Positions 24,462-33,593 of a stretch of 64,000 nt of DNA are shown piece by piece. Origin of the DNA: Streptomyces sp. WMMB303 (GTDB taxonomy: Bacteria > Actinomycetota > Actinomycetes > Streptomycetales > Streptomycetaceae); the NCBI RefSeq assembly GCF_029351045.1, contig NZ_JARKIN010000001.1:2380001-2444000 (forward strand). Reading direction: 5' to 3'. The notes below the pieces were generated by a model. The model was not told the DNA's origin. It saw only the letters and a program-made list of their open reading frames with translations, and made no database searches. Every line of letters starts with the position of its first letter. Positions within the stretch are counted from its first letter, which is position 1. Both the position numbers and the translations under genes were made by a program.

Positions 24462-26231
24462 TCAGCGCCGGGTGCACGCCCAGGCGAGCGTGCGGCCGCC
24501 GCCCGCACGTCCCCGCGCCGCCTGCTCGGCCGCGGCCCGCGTCCGGCCGTGGCCGCCCCAGTAGCGGTGGTTGTTCGGGTTGTGGACGACGGCGCCGCAG
24601 CCGTTGGCGAAGGAGACGAGGACCTTGCAGCCGGGGCCGGAGCAGTGGGACATCGCGCCCTGCTCGGCGGCGCTGCGGGAATTGTGGTCCCAGGACCTGC
24701 CGTTGCTGCCGTCGTGCCCCACGGCGATGGCCCCGTAGTAGTTCCGGGGCGGGGCGGAGGTCCGCTCAGGAGCGGGAGCGTCGTACGTGGGACGGGACGC
24801 GGCGTCGGTCTCCGGGGTGTCGTCGTCGGTCGGCCTGGTGTAGGTCGGTGTGCGGGTCGGCCTGGTGTCGGCCGGGTCCGTACCACCTGTTGTCCCGGAG
24901 GTGAGGCGGCCCGGAGTCGCGTCGTGGTCGGTCAGCAGCCGGCTGGCGGAGACCGTGGGCGTCGCGTCGGAGATCGTGTCCGAGTCGGAGGGCTCGTCCT
25001 TGTCGGACAGCAGCAGTGCCGCGAGTACCACGGCGCCGATGGCGACGGCGATGCCCGCCAGGTTGCGGCCCGGTTTCGAGCCGCCCGAGTCGGGGGCCCT
25101 CGTCGGGCCGGTGCCCGGGCTCTGGTTGCGCCCGGGAGTGGGCGGCCGGTTGTTCCCCGGCTCGTTCGTCCGCGCGCCCGCTGCCTGCCGCCGGTCCCCG
25201 GACCGCCCGTCCCGGGTCGCGCGCCTGGTGTGCCCCGGGACGTCCGAGGTCCAACTGCGGGTGACTGTCTCGGCCTCGGCCTGGTCGGCGGCTCGCTGGA
25301 GGCGGCTGCCTTCTTCGGCGTACTGGTCGATCAGCGAGGTCCAGCCGCTCGGCAGGGCCCGGGAGCTTCTCCGCGCGAAGCGCCGGATGAGCTGTTCGGC
25401 GGTCGGCCGGTCCTCGGGCCGCACCGCGAGGCAGTCGCCGACCACCCCGGTGAGGCCCGCGGGCAGGCCGTCCAGGTCGATCGCCGCCCGCCGTACGTGG
25501 TTGAACTGCTGCAGCGGCTCCTGGGTCTCCGGGTACGGCAGCCGCCCGCAGGTCACGTAGTAGAGGGTGACGCCGAGCGCGTAGATGTCGGAGGCGAAGG
25601 TGCTGGCCTGCCCATCGGCCTGTTCCGGCGCGGCGAAGGCGATGGTGCCGAGGGTGAACCGGGTACTGGTGAGGTCACCGGCGTGCGAGATGCCGAAGTC
25701 GATGACTCTCGGCCCCTTCGCGGTCAGCAGGATGTTGAGCGGCTTCACGTCCCGGTGCACGATGCCCTTGCCGTGCAGCTCCGCGAGTGCCCGCAGGATG
25801 CCGGGGGCGATGCGGCGCACCGGCTCCTCGTCGCCGAGCGGCCCCTTCTGCACCACGAGGGCTTCGAGTGAGGGTGCCGGCACGTACTCCATGGCCATCC
25901 AGGGCCGCTCGGCCTCGACATCGGAGTCGAGCACCCGGGCGGTGTACGTACTCCGGACGCGGCGGGCGAGCCTGGTCTCACGGCCGAAGCGCTTGCGGGC
26001 CTCCTCGGTCACCCCGCCCGGGGCCAGCAGTGTCTTGACGGCGACGATCCGGCCGGTGTCGGGGTGCCGGCCGAGGTAGATCACCCCCATACCGCCGGTG
26101 GCCAACTGGCCCAGCAGCCGGTAGGGCCCGAGCCGGCGCAGCTCGCCACTGAGCGCGAACACCCCCATCCCGAACGGCTCTGTCACTGTCCCGCCCCCGT
26201 CCCCCGTGCCCTTTGTTCCGGACGTGGGCAT
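24462..26231 (-). CDS. Membrane Ser/Thr protein kinase with extracellular DUF4189-type domain
   Basis: About 589 residues from an ATG at 26231; TTG 26243 and a downstream GTG are alternatives. The PknB-type kinase spans about 36-290: glycine loop LATGGMG, K66, HRDVKPLN (D161), DFG (178) and an APEQ segment. A Pro/Arg-rich linker, a membrane helix (about 390-409) and a Ser/Thr/Pro-rich stalk follow. The last 95 residues (YYGAIAVGHDG, CSGPGCKVLVSFANGCGAVV, ACTRR) match the DUF4189 domain. Its four cysteines could form disulfides outside the cell. It is a sensor kinase whose ligand is unknown. Confidence 0.87.
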   Translation of the reverse strand: MPTSGTKGTGDGGGTVTEPFGMGVFALSGELRRLGPYRLLGQLATGGMGVIYLGRHPDTGRIVAVKTLLAPGGVTEEARKRFGRETRLARRVRSTYTARVLDSDVEAERPWMAMEYVPAPSLEALVVQKGPLGDEEPVRRIAPGILRALAELHGKGIVHRDVKPLNILLTAKGPRVIDFGISHAGDLTSTRFTLGTIAFAAPEQADGQASTFASDIYALGVTLYYVTCGRLPYPETQEPLQQFNHVRRAAIDLDGLPAGLTGVVGDCLAVRPEDRPTAEQLIRRFARRSSRALPSGWTSLIDQYAEEGSRLQRAADQAEAETVTRSWTSDVPGHTRRATRDGRSGDRRQAAGARTNEPGNNRPPTPGRNQSPGTGPTRAPDSGGSKPGRNLAGIAVAIGAVVLAALLLSDKDEPSDSDTISDATPTVSASRLLTDHDATPGRLTSGTTGGTDPADTRPTRTPTYTRPTDDDTPETDAASRPTYDAPAPERTSAPPRNYYGAIAVGHDGSNGRSWDHNSRSAAEQGAMSHCSGPGCKVLVSFANGCGAVVHNPNNHRYWGGHGRTRAAAEQAARGRAGGGRTLAWACTRR

Positions 26232-26340
26232 GTTCTCACGCAACTGGCCCCGTATGAGGTCGTGTTCGGGTCGTGAATCGGCCGCGGGCTGGGCGGTCCG
26301 GGCCGTCCCGGCCGGACGGTCCGGGCGGTCGCACGATCCG

Positions 26341-26391
26341 CGCGTCCGGGGCTGGCCGGCTGGCCCCGGGCCGGGGCCAGCCCCGGACGCG
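26341..26391 (-). terminator. Strong hairpin after the FAH-family gene
   Basis: A perfect 17-bp stem (26341-26357 with 26375-26391) with a 17-nt GC-rich loop, 7 bases downstream of the minus-strand stop at 26398. Confidence 0.75.
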
Positions 26392-26397
26392 GAACGG

Positions 26398-27264
26398 CTA
26401 GGCCGACGTCATGACCTGGCGCTGCCGGCCCAGGCCCGCGATCTCCAGTTCGACGACGTCGCCGTCGCGCAGGTAGGGCTTGGGCTCCGGCATGCCCATC
26501 GCGACGCCCGCCGGGGTGCCGGTGGAGACGATGTCGCCGGGGTGCAGGGTCATGAAGTGGCTCAGGTGGCGCAGCACTTCGGCGACCGGGAAGATCTGGT
26601 CGGAGGTGCTGCCGTCCTGGCGCAGCGTGCCGTTCACCCACAGCCGCATCGCCAGCGCCTGCGGGTCGGGGACCTCGTCGGCCGTGACCAGCCAGGGGCC
26701 CAGCGGGTTGAAGGTCTCGCAGTTCTTGCCCTTGTCCCACTGCCCGCCGCGTTCGAGCTGGAAGGCGCGTTCGGACACGTCGTTGCCGACCGTGTACCCG
26801 GCGACGCAGGCCAGCGCCTGCTGGTCGGTCTCCAGGTAGCGGGCGGTGCGGCCGATGACGACGGCCAGTTCGACCTCCCAGTCGGTCTTCCGGCTGCCGC
26901 GCGGGATCAGTACCGGGTCGTGCGGGCCGACGACCGTGTCGGGCGCCTTCATGAAGACGATGGGTTCCTCGGGCACCGGGGCGCCGGTCTCCCGCGCGTG
27001 GTCGTGGAAGTTCAGCCCGATGCACACGATCTTGCCGATGCGGGCCAGCGGCGGCCCGATGCGCGGCCCCTCGGGTCCGGCGGCCGCCACCGGTCCGGGC
27101 AGCCCGGCGGCGGCGGCCGCGCGCACCCGGTCGAGCGCGGCGGGGTCCGCGAGCAGTTCGGGGTCGATGTCGGGGACGACCCCCGACAGGTCGCGCAGGG
27201 TTCCGTCCTCGTCCAGCAGCGCGGGGCGCTCGGCTCCCGCAGGTCCGACGCGGAGCAGTTTCAC
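26398..27264 (-). CDS. Fumarylacetoacetate hydrolase-family protein
   Basis: 288 residues, ATG at 27264. The C-terminal FAH domain carries the usual metal-binding segments (CIGLNFHDHARE, DWEVELAVVIG, GYTVGNDVSERAFQ) and GDIVSTGTPAGVAMG. An N-terminal roughly 70-residue domain (KLLRVGPAGAERPALLDEDG) is normal for this group, which includes ureidoglycolate lyase-like and 2-keto-acid hydrolases. It is cytoplasmic and monocistronic. The exact substrate is unknown. HPPD is 36 kb away, so a link with tyrosine breakdown is not supported by position. Confidence 0.87.
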   Translation of the reverse strand: MKLLRVGPAGAERPALLDEDGTLRDLSGVVPDIDPELLADPAALDRVRAAAAAGLPGPVAAAGPEGPRIGPPLARIGKIVCIGLNFHDHARETGAPVPEEPIVFMKAPDTVVGPHDPVLIPRGSRKTDWEVELAVVIGRTARYLETDQQALACVAGYTVGNDVSERAFQLERGGQWDKGKNCETFNPLGPWLVTADEVPDPQALAMRLWVNGTLRQDGSTSDQIFPVAEVLRHLSHFMTLHPGDIVSTGTPAGVAMGMPEPKPYLRDGDVVELEIAGLGRQRQVMTSA

Positions 27265-27470
27265 GTCGCTCTCCCTCCCAGGCGAATCAGCAGATCGTCC
27301 AGGAGGGCGTTCAGAACCACAAGAGAGAGTTCACGTACTGGACCGTAGCATCCGTAATAAGGAAGTAGCCTGGCGTTTCGCGGCACTGAATCCGGTATTT
27401 CGTCATTGCGATGTCCAGGCGGACCGCGTCCCGCGCTGCACGGACGACGCGCCCCGGAGAGCGGGCGGGC

Positions 27471-28883
27471 CTACGCCCCCGCCAGCCGGGCCACCGTGTG
27501 GATGGCCAGCCCGGCCAGCGAGCCGACCACCGTGCCGTTGATCCGGATGAACTGCAGATCCCGGCCGATATGGGCCTCGATCTTCCGCGAGGTGTGCTCG
27601 GCGTCCCAGCTCGCGACCGTCTCCGAGATCAGCGAAGTGATCTCGTCCCGGTAGGTGGTCACCAGATGCGCGGCGGCGCCCTCGATCCAGCCGTCCACCT
27701 TCGACCGCAGCCGGCCGTCGGCCGCCAGCCGGCCGCCCAGCGACAGCAGCGCCGCCCGGGCCCGGACGCGCAGCTCACTGCGCTCGTCCTCGGCGGCGAC
27801 CACCAGCATCGCCCGCACGGCACCCCACACCGAGGCGATCAGCTCCTGCACCTCGGCACGGGCCAGCGTCTCGTTCTTCAGCCGTTCCACCCGGGCGCGG
27901 GTGTCCGGGTCGGTCTGCAGGTCGGTGGCGAAGTCCCGCAGGAAGCGGTCGACGGCGCCCCGCGCGGGATGGTCGGGCATGTCCCGCATCTCCGTGACGA
28001 AGCGCAGCAGTTCGCGGTACACCCGCTCACCGACGCGCCGGTCCACGAACTTCGGCGTCCAGCCCGGCGCGCCTCCCGCGACCGCACCCATCACCGAGTC
28101 GCCGTGCTCGTGCAGCCACTCGGCGGCCCGGGTACACACCAGGTCGACCACGCGGCGGTGGCCACCGTCCGCGACGATCCGCTCCAGCATCGCACCGAGC
28201 CCCGGCGCCACCTCCTTGGCGGTGGCGCGGCGCGTGATCGCCTCGCTGACGACGGCCTGGACGTCCGCGTCCCGCAGCACGGTGAGCGCCCCGCGCAGCG
28301 CGGTGGCCAGCTCGGCCGTCACCCGGTCGGCGTGCTCGGGGCGGGCCAGCCAGGCACCGAACCGGCCGCTGATCCCGACCGCGTGCAGCCGCTCGCGCAC
28401 CACGTCGGCGGAGAGGAAGTTCTCCCCCACGAAGTCACCGAGGCTGCGGCCGAGCTGGTCCTTCTTGGTCGGAATGATCGCGGTGTGCGGGATGGGCAGC
28501 CCCATCGGGTGCCGGAAGAGCGCCGTGACCGCGAACCAGTCGGCGAGCGCACCCACCATCCCGGCCTCGGCGGCCGCCGCGACATAGCCGCTCCAGGGTC
28601 CGGCTCCGGCATGCTCCGCCCAGGTGGCCGCCGCGAAGACCCCGGCCATCAGCAGCAGCGCCCCGGTGGCGATGGCCTTCATCCGCCGCACCCCGCGGCG
28701 GCGCTCCTCGTCGGCCGGGGTGAGCCCCCCGGCCCCGCCCGGCCCTCGCGGTCCCGGCGCGCCCGAAGCGCCCGTGTCCGCTCCCCCCGGGGCACCCGCA
28801 GCGCCACCCGAGTGGCCCAACGCCGAGCCTCCCGTTGCCGAGACGCCGCGCTCGGCGGGCCGGCCGCGTGTGATCGCTCTCAC
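27471..28883 (-). CDS. DUF445-family membrane protein
   Basis: 470 residues, GTG at 28883 with GAGGAGG six bases upstream. A roughly 60-residue Gly/Ala/Pro-rich N-terminus is followed by two short membrane segments (about 70-110) with GALADWFAVTALFRHPMGLPIPHTAIIP, the hallmark of DUF445/YheB-like proteins, a long helical middle, and a final membrane helix (GTVVGSLAGLAIHTVARL). The family has no established role. Confidence 0.82.
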   Translation of the reverse strand: MRAITRGRPAERGVSATGGSALGHSGGAAGAPGGADTGASGAPGPRGPGGAGGLTPADEERRRGVRRMKAIATGALLLMAGVFAAATWAEHAGAGPWSGYVAAAAEAGMVGALADWFAVTALFRHPMGLPIPHTAIIPTKKDQLGRSLGDFVGENFLSADVVRERLHAVGISGRFGAWLARPEHADRVTAELATALRGALTVLRDADVQAVVSEAITRRATAKEVAPGLGAMLERIVADGGHRRVVDLVCTRAAEWLHEHGDSVMGAVAGGAPGWTPKFVDRRVGERVYRELLRFVTEMRDMPDHPARGAVDRFLRDFATDLQTDPDTRARVERLKNETLARAEVQELIASVWGAVRAMLVVAAEDERSELRVRARAALLSLGGRLAADGRLRSKVDGWIEGAAAHLVTTYRDEITSLISETVASWDAEHTSRKIEAHIGRDLQFIRINGTVVGSLAGLAIHTVARLAGA

Positions 28884-29273
28884 GTGGGCCTCCTCGTGAT
28901 CGGGGTGCTCGCCCTCGGTCGCCCGCTCCATCCGCTCCGCCCTCCCCCTGGATCGTCCCTGGCCACGCCCCGCATACCGGCGGGACATCGGGGAACCCTC
29001 GCCACCGCCCGCGCACCGGATCACCGCCCGGTACGGGGAAGGACATTCTCCCTCCCCCGGCCGTGCGTGGAACGGAGCGAGGCTCTGCCGCGTCTGTGTG
29101 GGCGGCAGTGAAGAACACCAGGAACCAGCAAGGTGGTGCCGGGGGAACCGACCCGTCGAGGGCCCGCCCGGCGTACGGCCCCCAGCAGGGCGCCGCACCC
29201 CGATCGTGGGATCATGGCACCGCCGACCGACCGGAGCCGCGGGCTCCGTGCAGCCCGAGGAGAACGAGCGCGC
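28884..29273. other. Intergenic region between divergent genes
   Basis: 390 bases between the DUF445 and SGNH hydrolase starts. I see no credible reading frame with a ribosome binding site, and no strong palindrome. It presumably contains both promoters. Confidence 0.45.
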
Positions 29274-30584
29274 GTGACCAGGAACATGGGCTATGCCCTG
29301 CTCGCCGGACTGGCGGCGCTCGTGGTCCTCGTCTCGACCGCGATATTCATCGGGGCCGGCAACCGGGACAACGGACGGGGCGAGGATTCGCCGCGGGCAC
29401 GCAACTCGGCCGCCCCCGCCTCCTCCGGAAACTGGGTCGGTACGTGGGCGGCGGCGCCCGCAGCGGCCGAACCGCACAGCCGGGACGGCTTCGCGCACAT
29501 GTCGATCCGCAACGTCGTGCACACCTCGGTGGGTGGCACGGGCGCCCGGGTGCGGCTCTCCAACCTGTTCGGCAACCGGCCGCTGACCATCACGCACGCG
29601 AGCGTCGCGCTGGCCGCGGCTCCCAGCAACCCCACGGCGGCGGCCGGCAGTATGCGCCGGCTCCGGTTCGGCAACAAGACCTCGGTCACCATCCCGGCCG
29701 GTGGCGAGGTCACCAGCGACGCGGTGCGGCTGAACGTGCCGCACGCGGCGGACCTGCTGGTCACCACCTACTCCCCCACCCCCTCCGGGCCGGTCACCTA
29801 CCACCCCTACGCACGGCAGACCAGCTATGTGGCCGCGGGCGACCGGGCCGAGGAGACCTCGGGCACCGCCTTCAACCAGCAGAGCCCGTACTGGCGTTAC
29901 CTCACCGGGGTGGACGTGTGGAGCTCCGAGACGCAGGGCGCCGTCGCGGTGCTGGGCGACTCGATCACCGACGGCATCACCTCCAGCCCCGGCGCCAACC
30001 GGCGCTGGACCGACTTCCTGGCCGAGCGGCTGCGCACGGAGCGCGACGCACCCCGGCTGAGCGTCCTGAACGCGGGCATCAGCGGAAACCGGGTACTGGT
30101 GGACGGCAGCAAGTACTCGCCCAACAACGGGCCGAGCGGACTGACCCGGATGAACCGCGACGTGCTCTCCCGTACCGGGCTGAAGGTCGTCGTCGTCGAG
30201 ATGGGGCTCAACGACATCATCAAGCCGCCGCGGCAGCGCGATCCGCAGCGGATCGTGAACGGGCTGCGGGACCTGGTGCGCCAGGCGCACACCCGCGGGC
30301 TGCGGGTCGTCGGCGCCACGCTCACCCCCTTCGGCGGGCACCGGGGCTACACCCCGCGCATGGAGGCCGTGCGGCAGGGTGTCAACGCCGAGATCCGGAA
30401 GGGGAAGGTGTTCGACGCCGTGGTCGACTTCGACGCGGCCCTGCGCGACCCGGCCCACCCCGAGCGGCTGCGCGCGGCGTACGACTCGGGCGACCATCTG
30501 CACCCGAGCGACAACGGGTACCAGGCCATGGCCCAGGCGATGGACCTGCAGAGTCTGAAGGGGGCACGGCCGGCGAGCCTGTGA
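29274..30584 (+). CDS. Secreted SGNH/GDSL-family esterase or lipase
   Basis: 436 residues from a GTG at 29274 (GAGGAG upstream); an ATG 12 bases later is possible. One N-terminal hydrophobic segment (GYALLAGLAALVVLVSTAIF) serves as signal or anchor. SGNH blocks are in order: VLGDSITDG (catalytic Ser), GISGNRVL, MGLND and DHLHPSDNG (catalytic Asp/His). A roughly 180-residue N-terminal beta-type domain precedes them, as in secreted Streptomyces SGNH hydrolases. The substrate could be lipid, acyl ester or acetylated polysaccharide. Confidence 0.87.
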   Translation: MTRNMGYALLAGLAALVVLVSTAIFIGAGNRDNGRGEDSPRARNSAAPASSGNWVGTWAAAPAAAEPHSRDGFAHMSIRNVVHTSVGGTGARVRLSNLFGNRPLTITHASVALAAAPSNPTAAAGSMRRLRFGNKTSVTIPAGGEVTSDAVRLNVPHAADLLVTTYSPTPSGPVTYHPYARQTSYVAAGDRAEETSGTAFNQQSPYWRYLTGVDVWSSETQGAVAVLGDSITDGITSSPGANRRWTDFLAERLRTERDAPRLSVLNAGISGNRVLVDGSKYSPNNGPSGLTRMNRDVLSRTGLKVVVVEMGLNDIIKPPRQRDPQRIVNGLRDLVRQAHTRGLRVVGATLTPFGGHRGYTPRMEAVRQGVNAEIRKGKVFDAVVDFDAALRDPAHPERLRAAYDSGDHLHPSDNGYQAMAQAMDLQSLKGARPASL

Positions 30585-30587
30585 GGG

Positions 30588-30609
30588 CCGGCGGACGGCG
30601 GCCCGCCGG
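30588..30609. terminator. Hairpin between convergent genes
   Basis: CCGGCGG (30588-30594) pairs with CCGCCGG (30603-30609), between the SGNH hydrolase stop and the ABC ATPase stop. Confidence 0.45.
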
Positions 30610-30621
30610 TGGAAGAACGGG

Positions 30622-31650
30622 TCAGCCCCCGTACATCCGCGCGATCACGTCCTCGATGGCCGGTTCGCGGAGGGAGAGGTCCACCAGCGGGTACTCCGCC
30701 GCGAGCCGGGAGACCAGCGGCGCGGCGCTGGCGGCGGCGGGAAAGGCCAGCCACTGGCGCGGACCCTCGGTGCGGACGGTGCGGGCTCCTTCCAGATCCG
30801 CTATCGGCGGGATCTCGTACTCCAGGTCGACGACCAGAGTGCGCTCGCCGCGGCCGGCTTCCTGGAGTCCGGCGAGCGAACCGTCGTACAGCAGCCGGCC
30901 CTGGTCGATGACCACGACCCGCTCGCACAGGTGCTCGATGTCGCTCAGGTCGTGCGTGGTCAGCAGCACGGTGGTCCCCAGCTCCGCGTTGAGCGTGGTC
31001 AAAAACCGGCGCACGCGCGCCTTGCTGACGACGTCCAGGCCGATCGTGGGCTCGTCCAGGTAGAGCACGTCGGGGTCGTGCAGCAGCGCCGCGGTGATGT
31101 CGCCGCGCATCCGCTGGCCGAGCGAGAGCTGCCGCACGGGTACGTCCAACAGGTCGCCCAGTTCCAGGAGTTCCACGCAGCGCGCCAGGTTCTCCTCGAA
31201 GCGGGCGCGCGGGATCCGGTACATCCGGCGGACCAGCGCGTAGGAGTCGCGCAGCGGCAGGTCCCACCAGAGTGTGGTGCGCTGCCCGAAGACGACGCCG
31301 ATGCGCCGCACCAGCCGGGTGCGCTCCTGCCACGGATCCACCCCGGCCACCCGCAGCCTGCCGGTGGAGGGCGTGAGGATGCCGGTGAGCATCTTGATGG
31401 TGGTCGACTTGCCGGCGCCGTTGGGCCCGATGAAGCCGACCATCTCACCGCGCCGGAGCGCGAAGGAGATGCCGTCCACCGCCCGTACCGAAGTGGCCGT
31501 GCGGCGCAGCAGGCCGCTGCGGCGGCGCACCGTGAAGGTCTTGGTCAGGTCCCGTACGTCGATGAATGCGGCGTCCGTACCGTCCGCGCCGCCCGCGGCC
31601 GCCGCGTCACTCGTGCCGTCCGTGCCGTCGGCCGTTCCCGCATCGCTCAC
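30622..31650 (-). CDS. ABC-2-type exporter ATP-binding protein
   Basis: 342 residues, GTG at 31650 with AGGAAGGA upstream. Walker A (GPNGAGKSTT), the variant signature QLSLGQRMRGD, Walker B (LYLDEPTIGLD) and H-loop (THDL) are visible. The FGQRTTLWWDLPLRDSY segment and a roughly 80-residue C-terminal extension are characteristic of the COG4586 group, which pairs with two dissimilar permeases as here. It is the last gene of a three-gene operon. The exported compound is unknown. Confidence 0.87.
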   Translation of the reverse strand: MSDAGTADGTDGTSDAAAAGGADGTDAAFIDVRDLTKTFTVRRRSGLLRRTATSVRAVDGISFALRRGEMVGFIGPNGAGKSTTIKMLTGILTPSTGRLRVAGVDPWQERTRLVRRIGVVFGQRTTLWWDLPLRDSYALVRRMYRIPRARFEENLARCVELLELGDLLDVPVRQLSLGQRMRGDITAALLHDPDVLYLDEPTIGLDVVSKARVRRFLTTLNAELGTTVLLTTHDLSDIEHLCERVVVIDQGRLLYDGSLAGLQEAGRGERTLVVDLEYEIPPIADLEGARTVRTEGPRQWLAFPAAASAAPLVSRLAAEYPLVDLSLREPAIEDVIARMYGG

Positions 31651-31700
31651 CGCACTCGCGTCCTTCCTGATCTTCGGGGCTCCCGGGGCTCCGGGGCCGG

Positions 31701-32576
31701 TCAGCTTCCCGTGCTGCGGTAGGAGCGCAGCCCCGCCCGCCACGCCGCACCCGCCACGGCGCAGCACAGCAGCGCGACGGCGGGGGCGGCCAGGTCGAGC
31801 CCGTCCGGCAGGCCCAGGGGGTCGTCCCGGCCCAGCACCCGCAGCGCCGGGAGCCAGTTGACGAAGGCCAGCGGCACCACGAACGTCACGCCGCGCACCA
31901 GCTCCCTGCCGAAGACGGTGGGCGGGTACTGGAGCAGCGTCGTACCGCCGTAGGTGAAGGCGTTCTGCACCTCGGAGGCGTCCTGCGCCCAGAACTGGAA
32001 GGCGCCGCCGACGACGAACACGCAGCCGAAGATGACGGTGCCGCACACCACCATGGAGACCAGCAGCGCGACCCTGCCCGCGGTCCACTCCAGCTCCAGC
32101 CGGGAGATCGCCCAGCCCAGCACCAGGGAGCCCTGGAGGATCCGGCCCAGCCGGCGCAGCGCGAACCGGTCGGCGGCGAGCTGGCCGAGGACGGGCACCG
32201 GGCGGGTCAGCAGGACGTCCATGGTGCCGTCGCGCACCCGCCGGCCGACCCGCTCGGCCGAACCGAGCAGCAGGTCCGACAGGCCGAAGGCGACGGCGGA
32301 GGTGCCGTAGAGGAAGGCGACCTCGGGCAGGGTGAAGCCGCCCAGCGCGTCCACCTGACTGAACATGATCATGATGGCGGCGAAGTCGAGGGCGGTCGTG
32401 GCGAAGTTGGCCGCCAGCATGATCGCGAACGAGGTGCGGTACGCCATCGTCGAGCGCACCCACATCGCGGCGATGAAACAGTAGGCCCGCACCGCCCAGG
32501 CCGCGCGGCCCAGCGCGGCGCCGAGCGCCCCGCCGCCGGCCCCGGCGAAGAGCGGTCGCCGGTCGGCCTCAGCCAC
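31701..32576 (-). CDS. ABC-2-type exporter permease (second of pair)
   Basis: 291 residues, GTG at 32576 overlapping the upstream permease stop by 8 bases. It has about six membrane helices. The RVRDGTMDVLLTRPVPVLGQL segment is shared by this permease family (ABC2_membrane_6-like). It pairs with the upstream permease and the downstream ATPase in one operon. Confidence 0.83.
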   Translation of the reverse strand: MAEADRRPLFAGAGGGALGAALGRAAWAVRAYCFIAAMWVRSTMAYRTSFAIMLAANFATTALDFAAIMIMFSQVDALGGFTLPEVAFLYGTSAVAFGLSDLLLGSAERVGRRVRDGTMDVLLTRPVPVLGQLAADRFALRRLGRILQGSLVLGWAISRLELEWTAGRVALLVSMVVCGTVIFGCVFVVGGAFQFWAQDASEVQNAFTYGGTTLLQYPPTVFGRELVRGVTFVVPLAFVNWLPALRVLGRDDPLGLPDGLDLAAPAVALLCCAVAGAAWRAGLRSYRSTGS

Positions 32577-33375
32577 CCTGGACCACCACCTTGCGGGTCG
32601 CGACGGCCTGCAGGAGGCGTCCCCCGGCCAGCAGCACCACCGCCCACCCGGTCTGGAAGGCGAGCCCGGCCGCCGCGCCGCCGGGGTGGGTGCCCAGCAG
32701 CACGTCGGCGGGTACCTGGAGCATCGCGGCCCACGGCAGCAGCCGTGCCACGTCGCCGAAACCGCCCGGGAAGACGGACAGCGGCAGCAGCATCCCGGAG
32801 AAGAAGACGCTCAGCAGCCCGGACAGCGCGCCGAGCCCGGTCGCGTCCAGCAGCCAGAATCCGCACAGCGCGAAGAGGTAGCGGACCGCGAAGCTGACCA
32901 CGATCGCCAGCAGCACCGCGGCCAGGAAGCACAGCCACGTACCCGGGGAGGCGGGCAGCGCCAGGTCGAAGACGAGGGAGCCGAGCGCCAGCGGCAGCAC
33001 GCCGCGGCCGAGCAGCTGGAAGAGGGCCCGCCCCAGGTCGGCGGCGAGCCACCAGGTCTGCAGGTCGACCGGGCGGTAGAGGTCGATGGCGACGTCGCCG
33101 GTCCTGATCCGCTCCTGGAACTCGTCCTGGAAACCGCCGCCCATCAGCGCCGCGGCGGCCAGCAGCGCCTGCCCGGTCCAGACGAAGGTCAGCGCCTGGC
33201 TCTGGTCGTATCCGCCGAGGTGGGGGCGCTCGTGCCACAGGGCCAGGAACGTATAGGCGAGAATGAAGCCGAAGACGGTGTTGGTGAAGACTCCGGCCGC
33301 CGTGGCGACGCGGTAGGTGGCATAGCGACGGAAGCCGCTCAGGGCCACGGCGAAATGGAGACGGAGCAGATGCAT
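32569..33375 (-). CDS. ABC-2-type exporter permease (first of pair)
   Basis: 268 residues, ATG at 33375. It has about six membrane helices. RIRTGDVAIDLYRPVDLQTWWLA is the counterpart of the LLTRPVPV segment in the partner permease. It is the first gene of the exporter operon and divergent from the penicillin-binding protein gene, with 218 bases of shared control region. Confidence 0.83.
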   Translation of the reverse strand: MHLLRLHFAVALSGFRRYATYRVATAAGVFTNTVFGFILAYTFLALWHERPHLGGYDQSQALTFVWTGQALLAAAALMGGGFQDEFQERIRTGDVAIDLYRPVDLQTWWLAADLGRALFQLLGRGVLPLALGSLVFDLALPASPGTWLCFLAAVLLAIVVSFAVRYLFALCGFWLLDATGLGALSGLLSVFFSGMLLPLSVFPGGFGDVARLLPWAAMLQVPADVLLGTHPGGAAAGLAFQTGWAVVLLAGGRLLQAVATRKVVVQGG

Positions 33376-33593
33376 CCTTTCTGGCTCCTCCACCGTCTCT
33401 TCCATAGCACTGCCGTGCGAACACCGCATGTGGACGAAGCCGATGAGCCTAGTCCACGGGCCGGGTGGGCGACCATCGAATATCCACCGGGCCGGGCTAC
33501 CGCCCCGCGGCCGTTCTCCGGTACGGCGGGTGCGAAAGTGTTCTACGGGGCGTACGAGCATCGCCCGCCATTGGACGAGGAGTCCCTGCAGAC

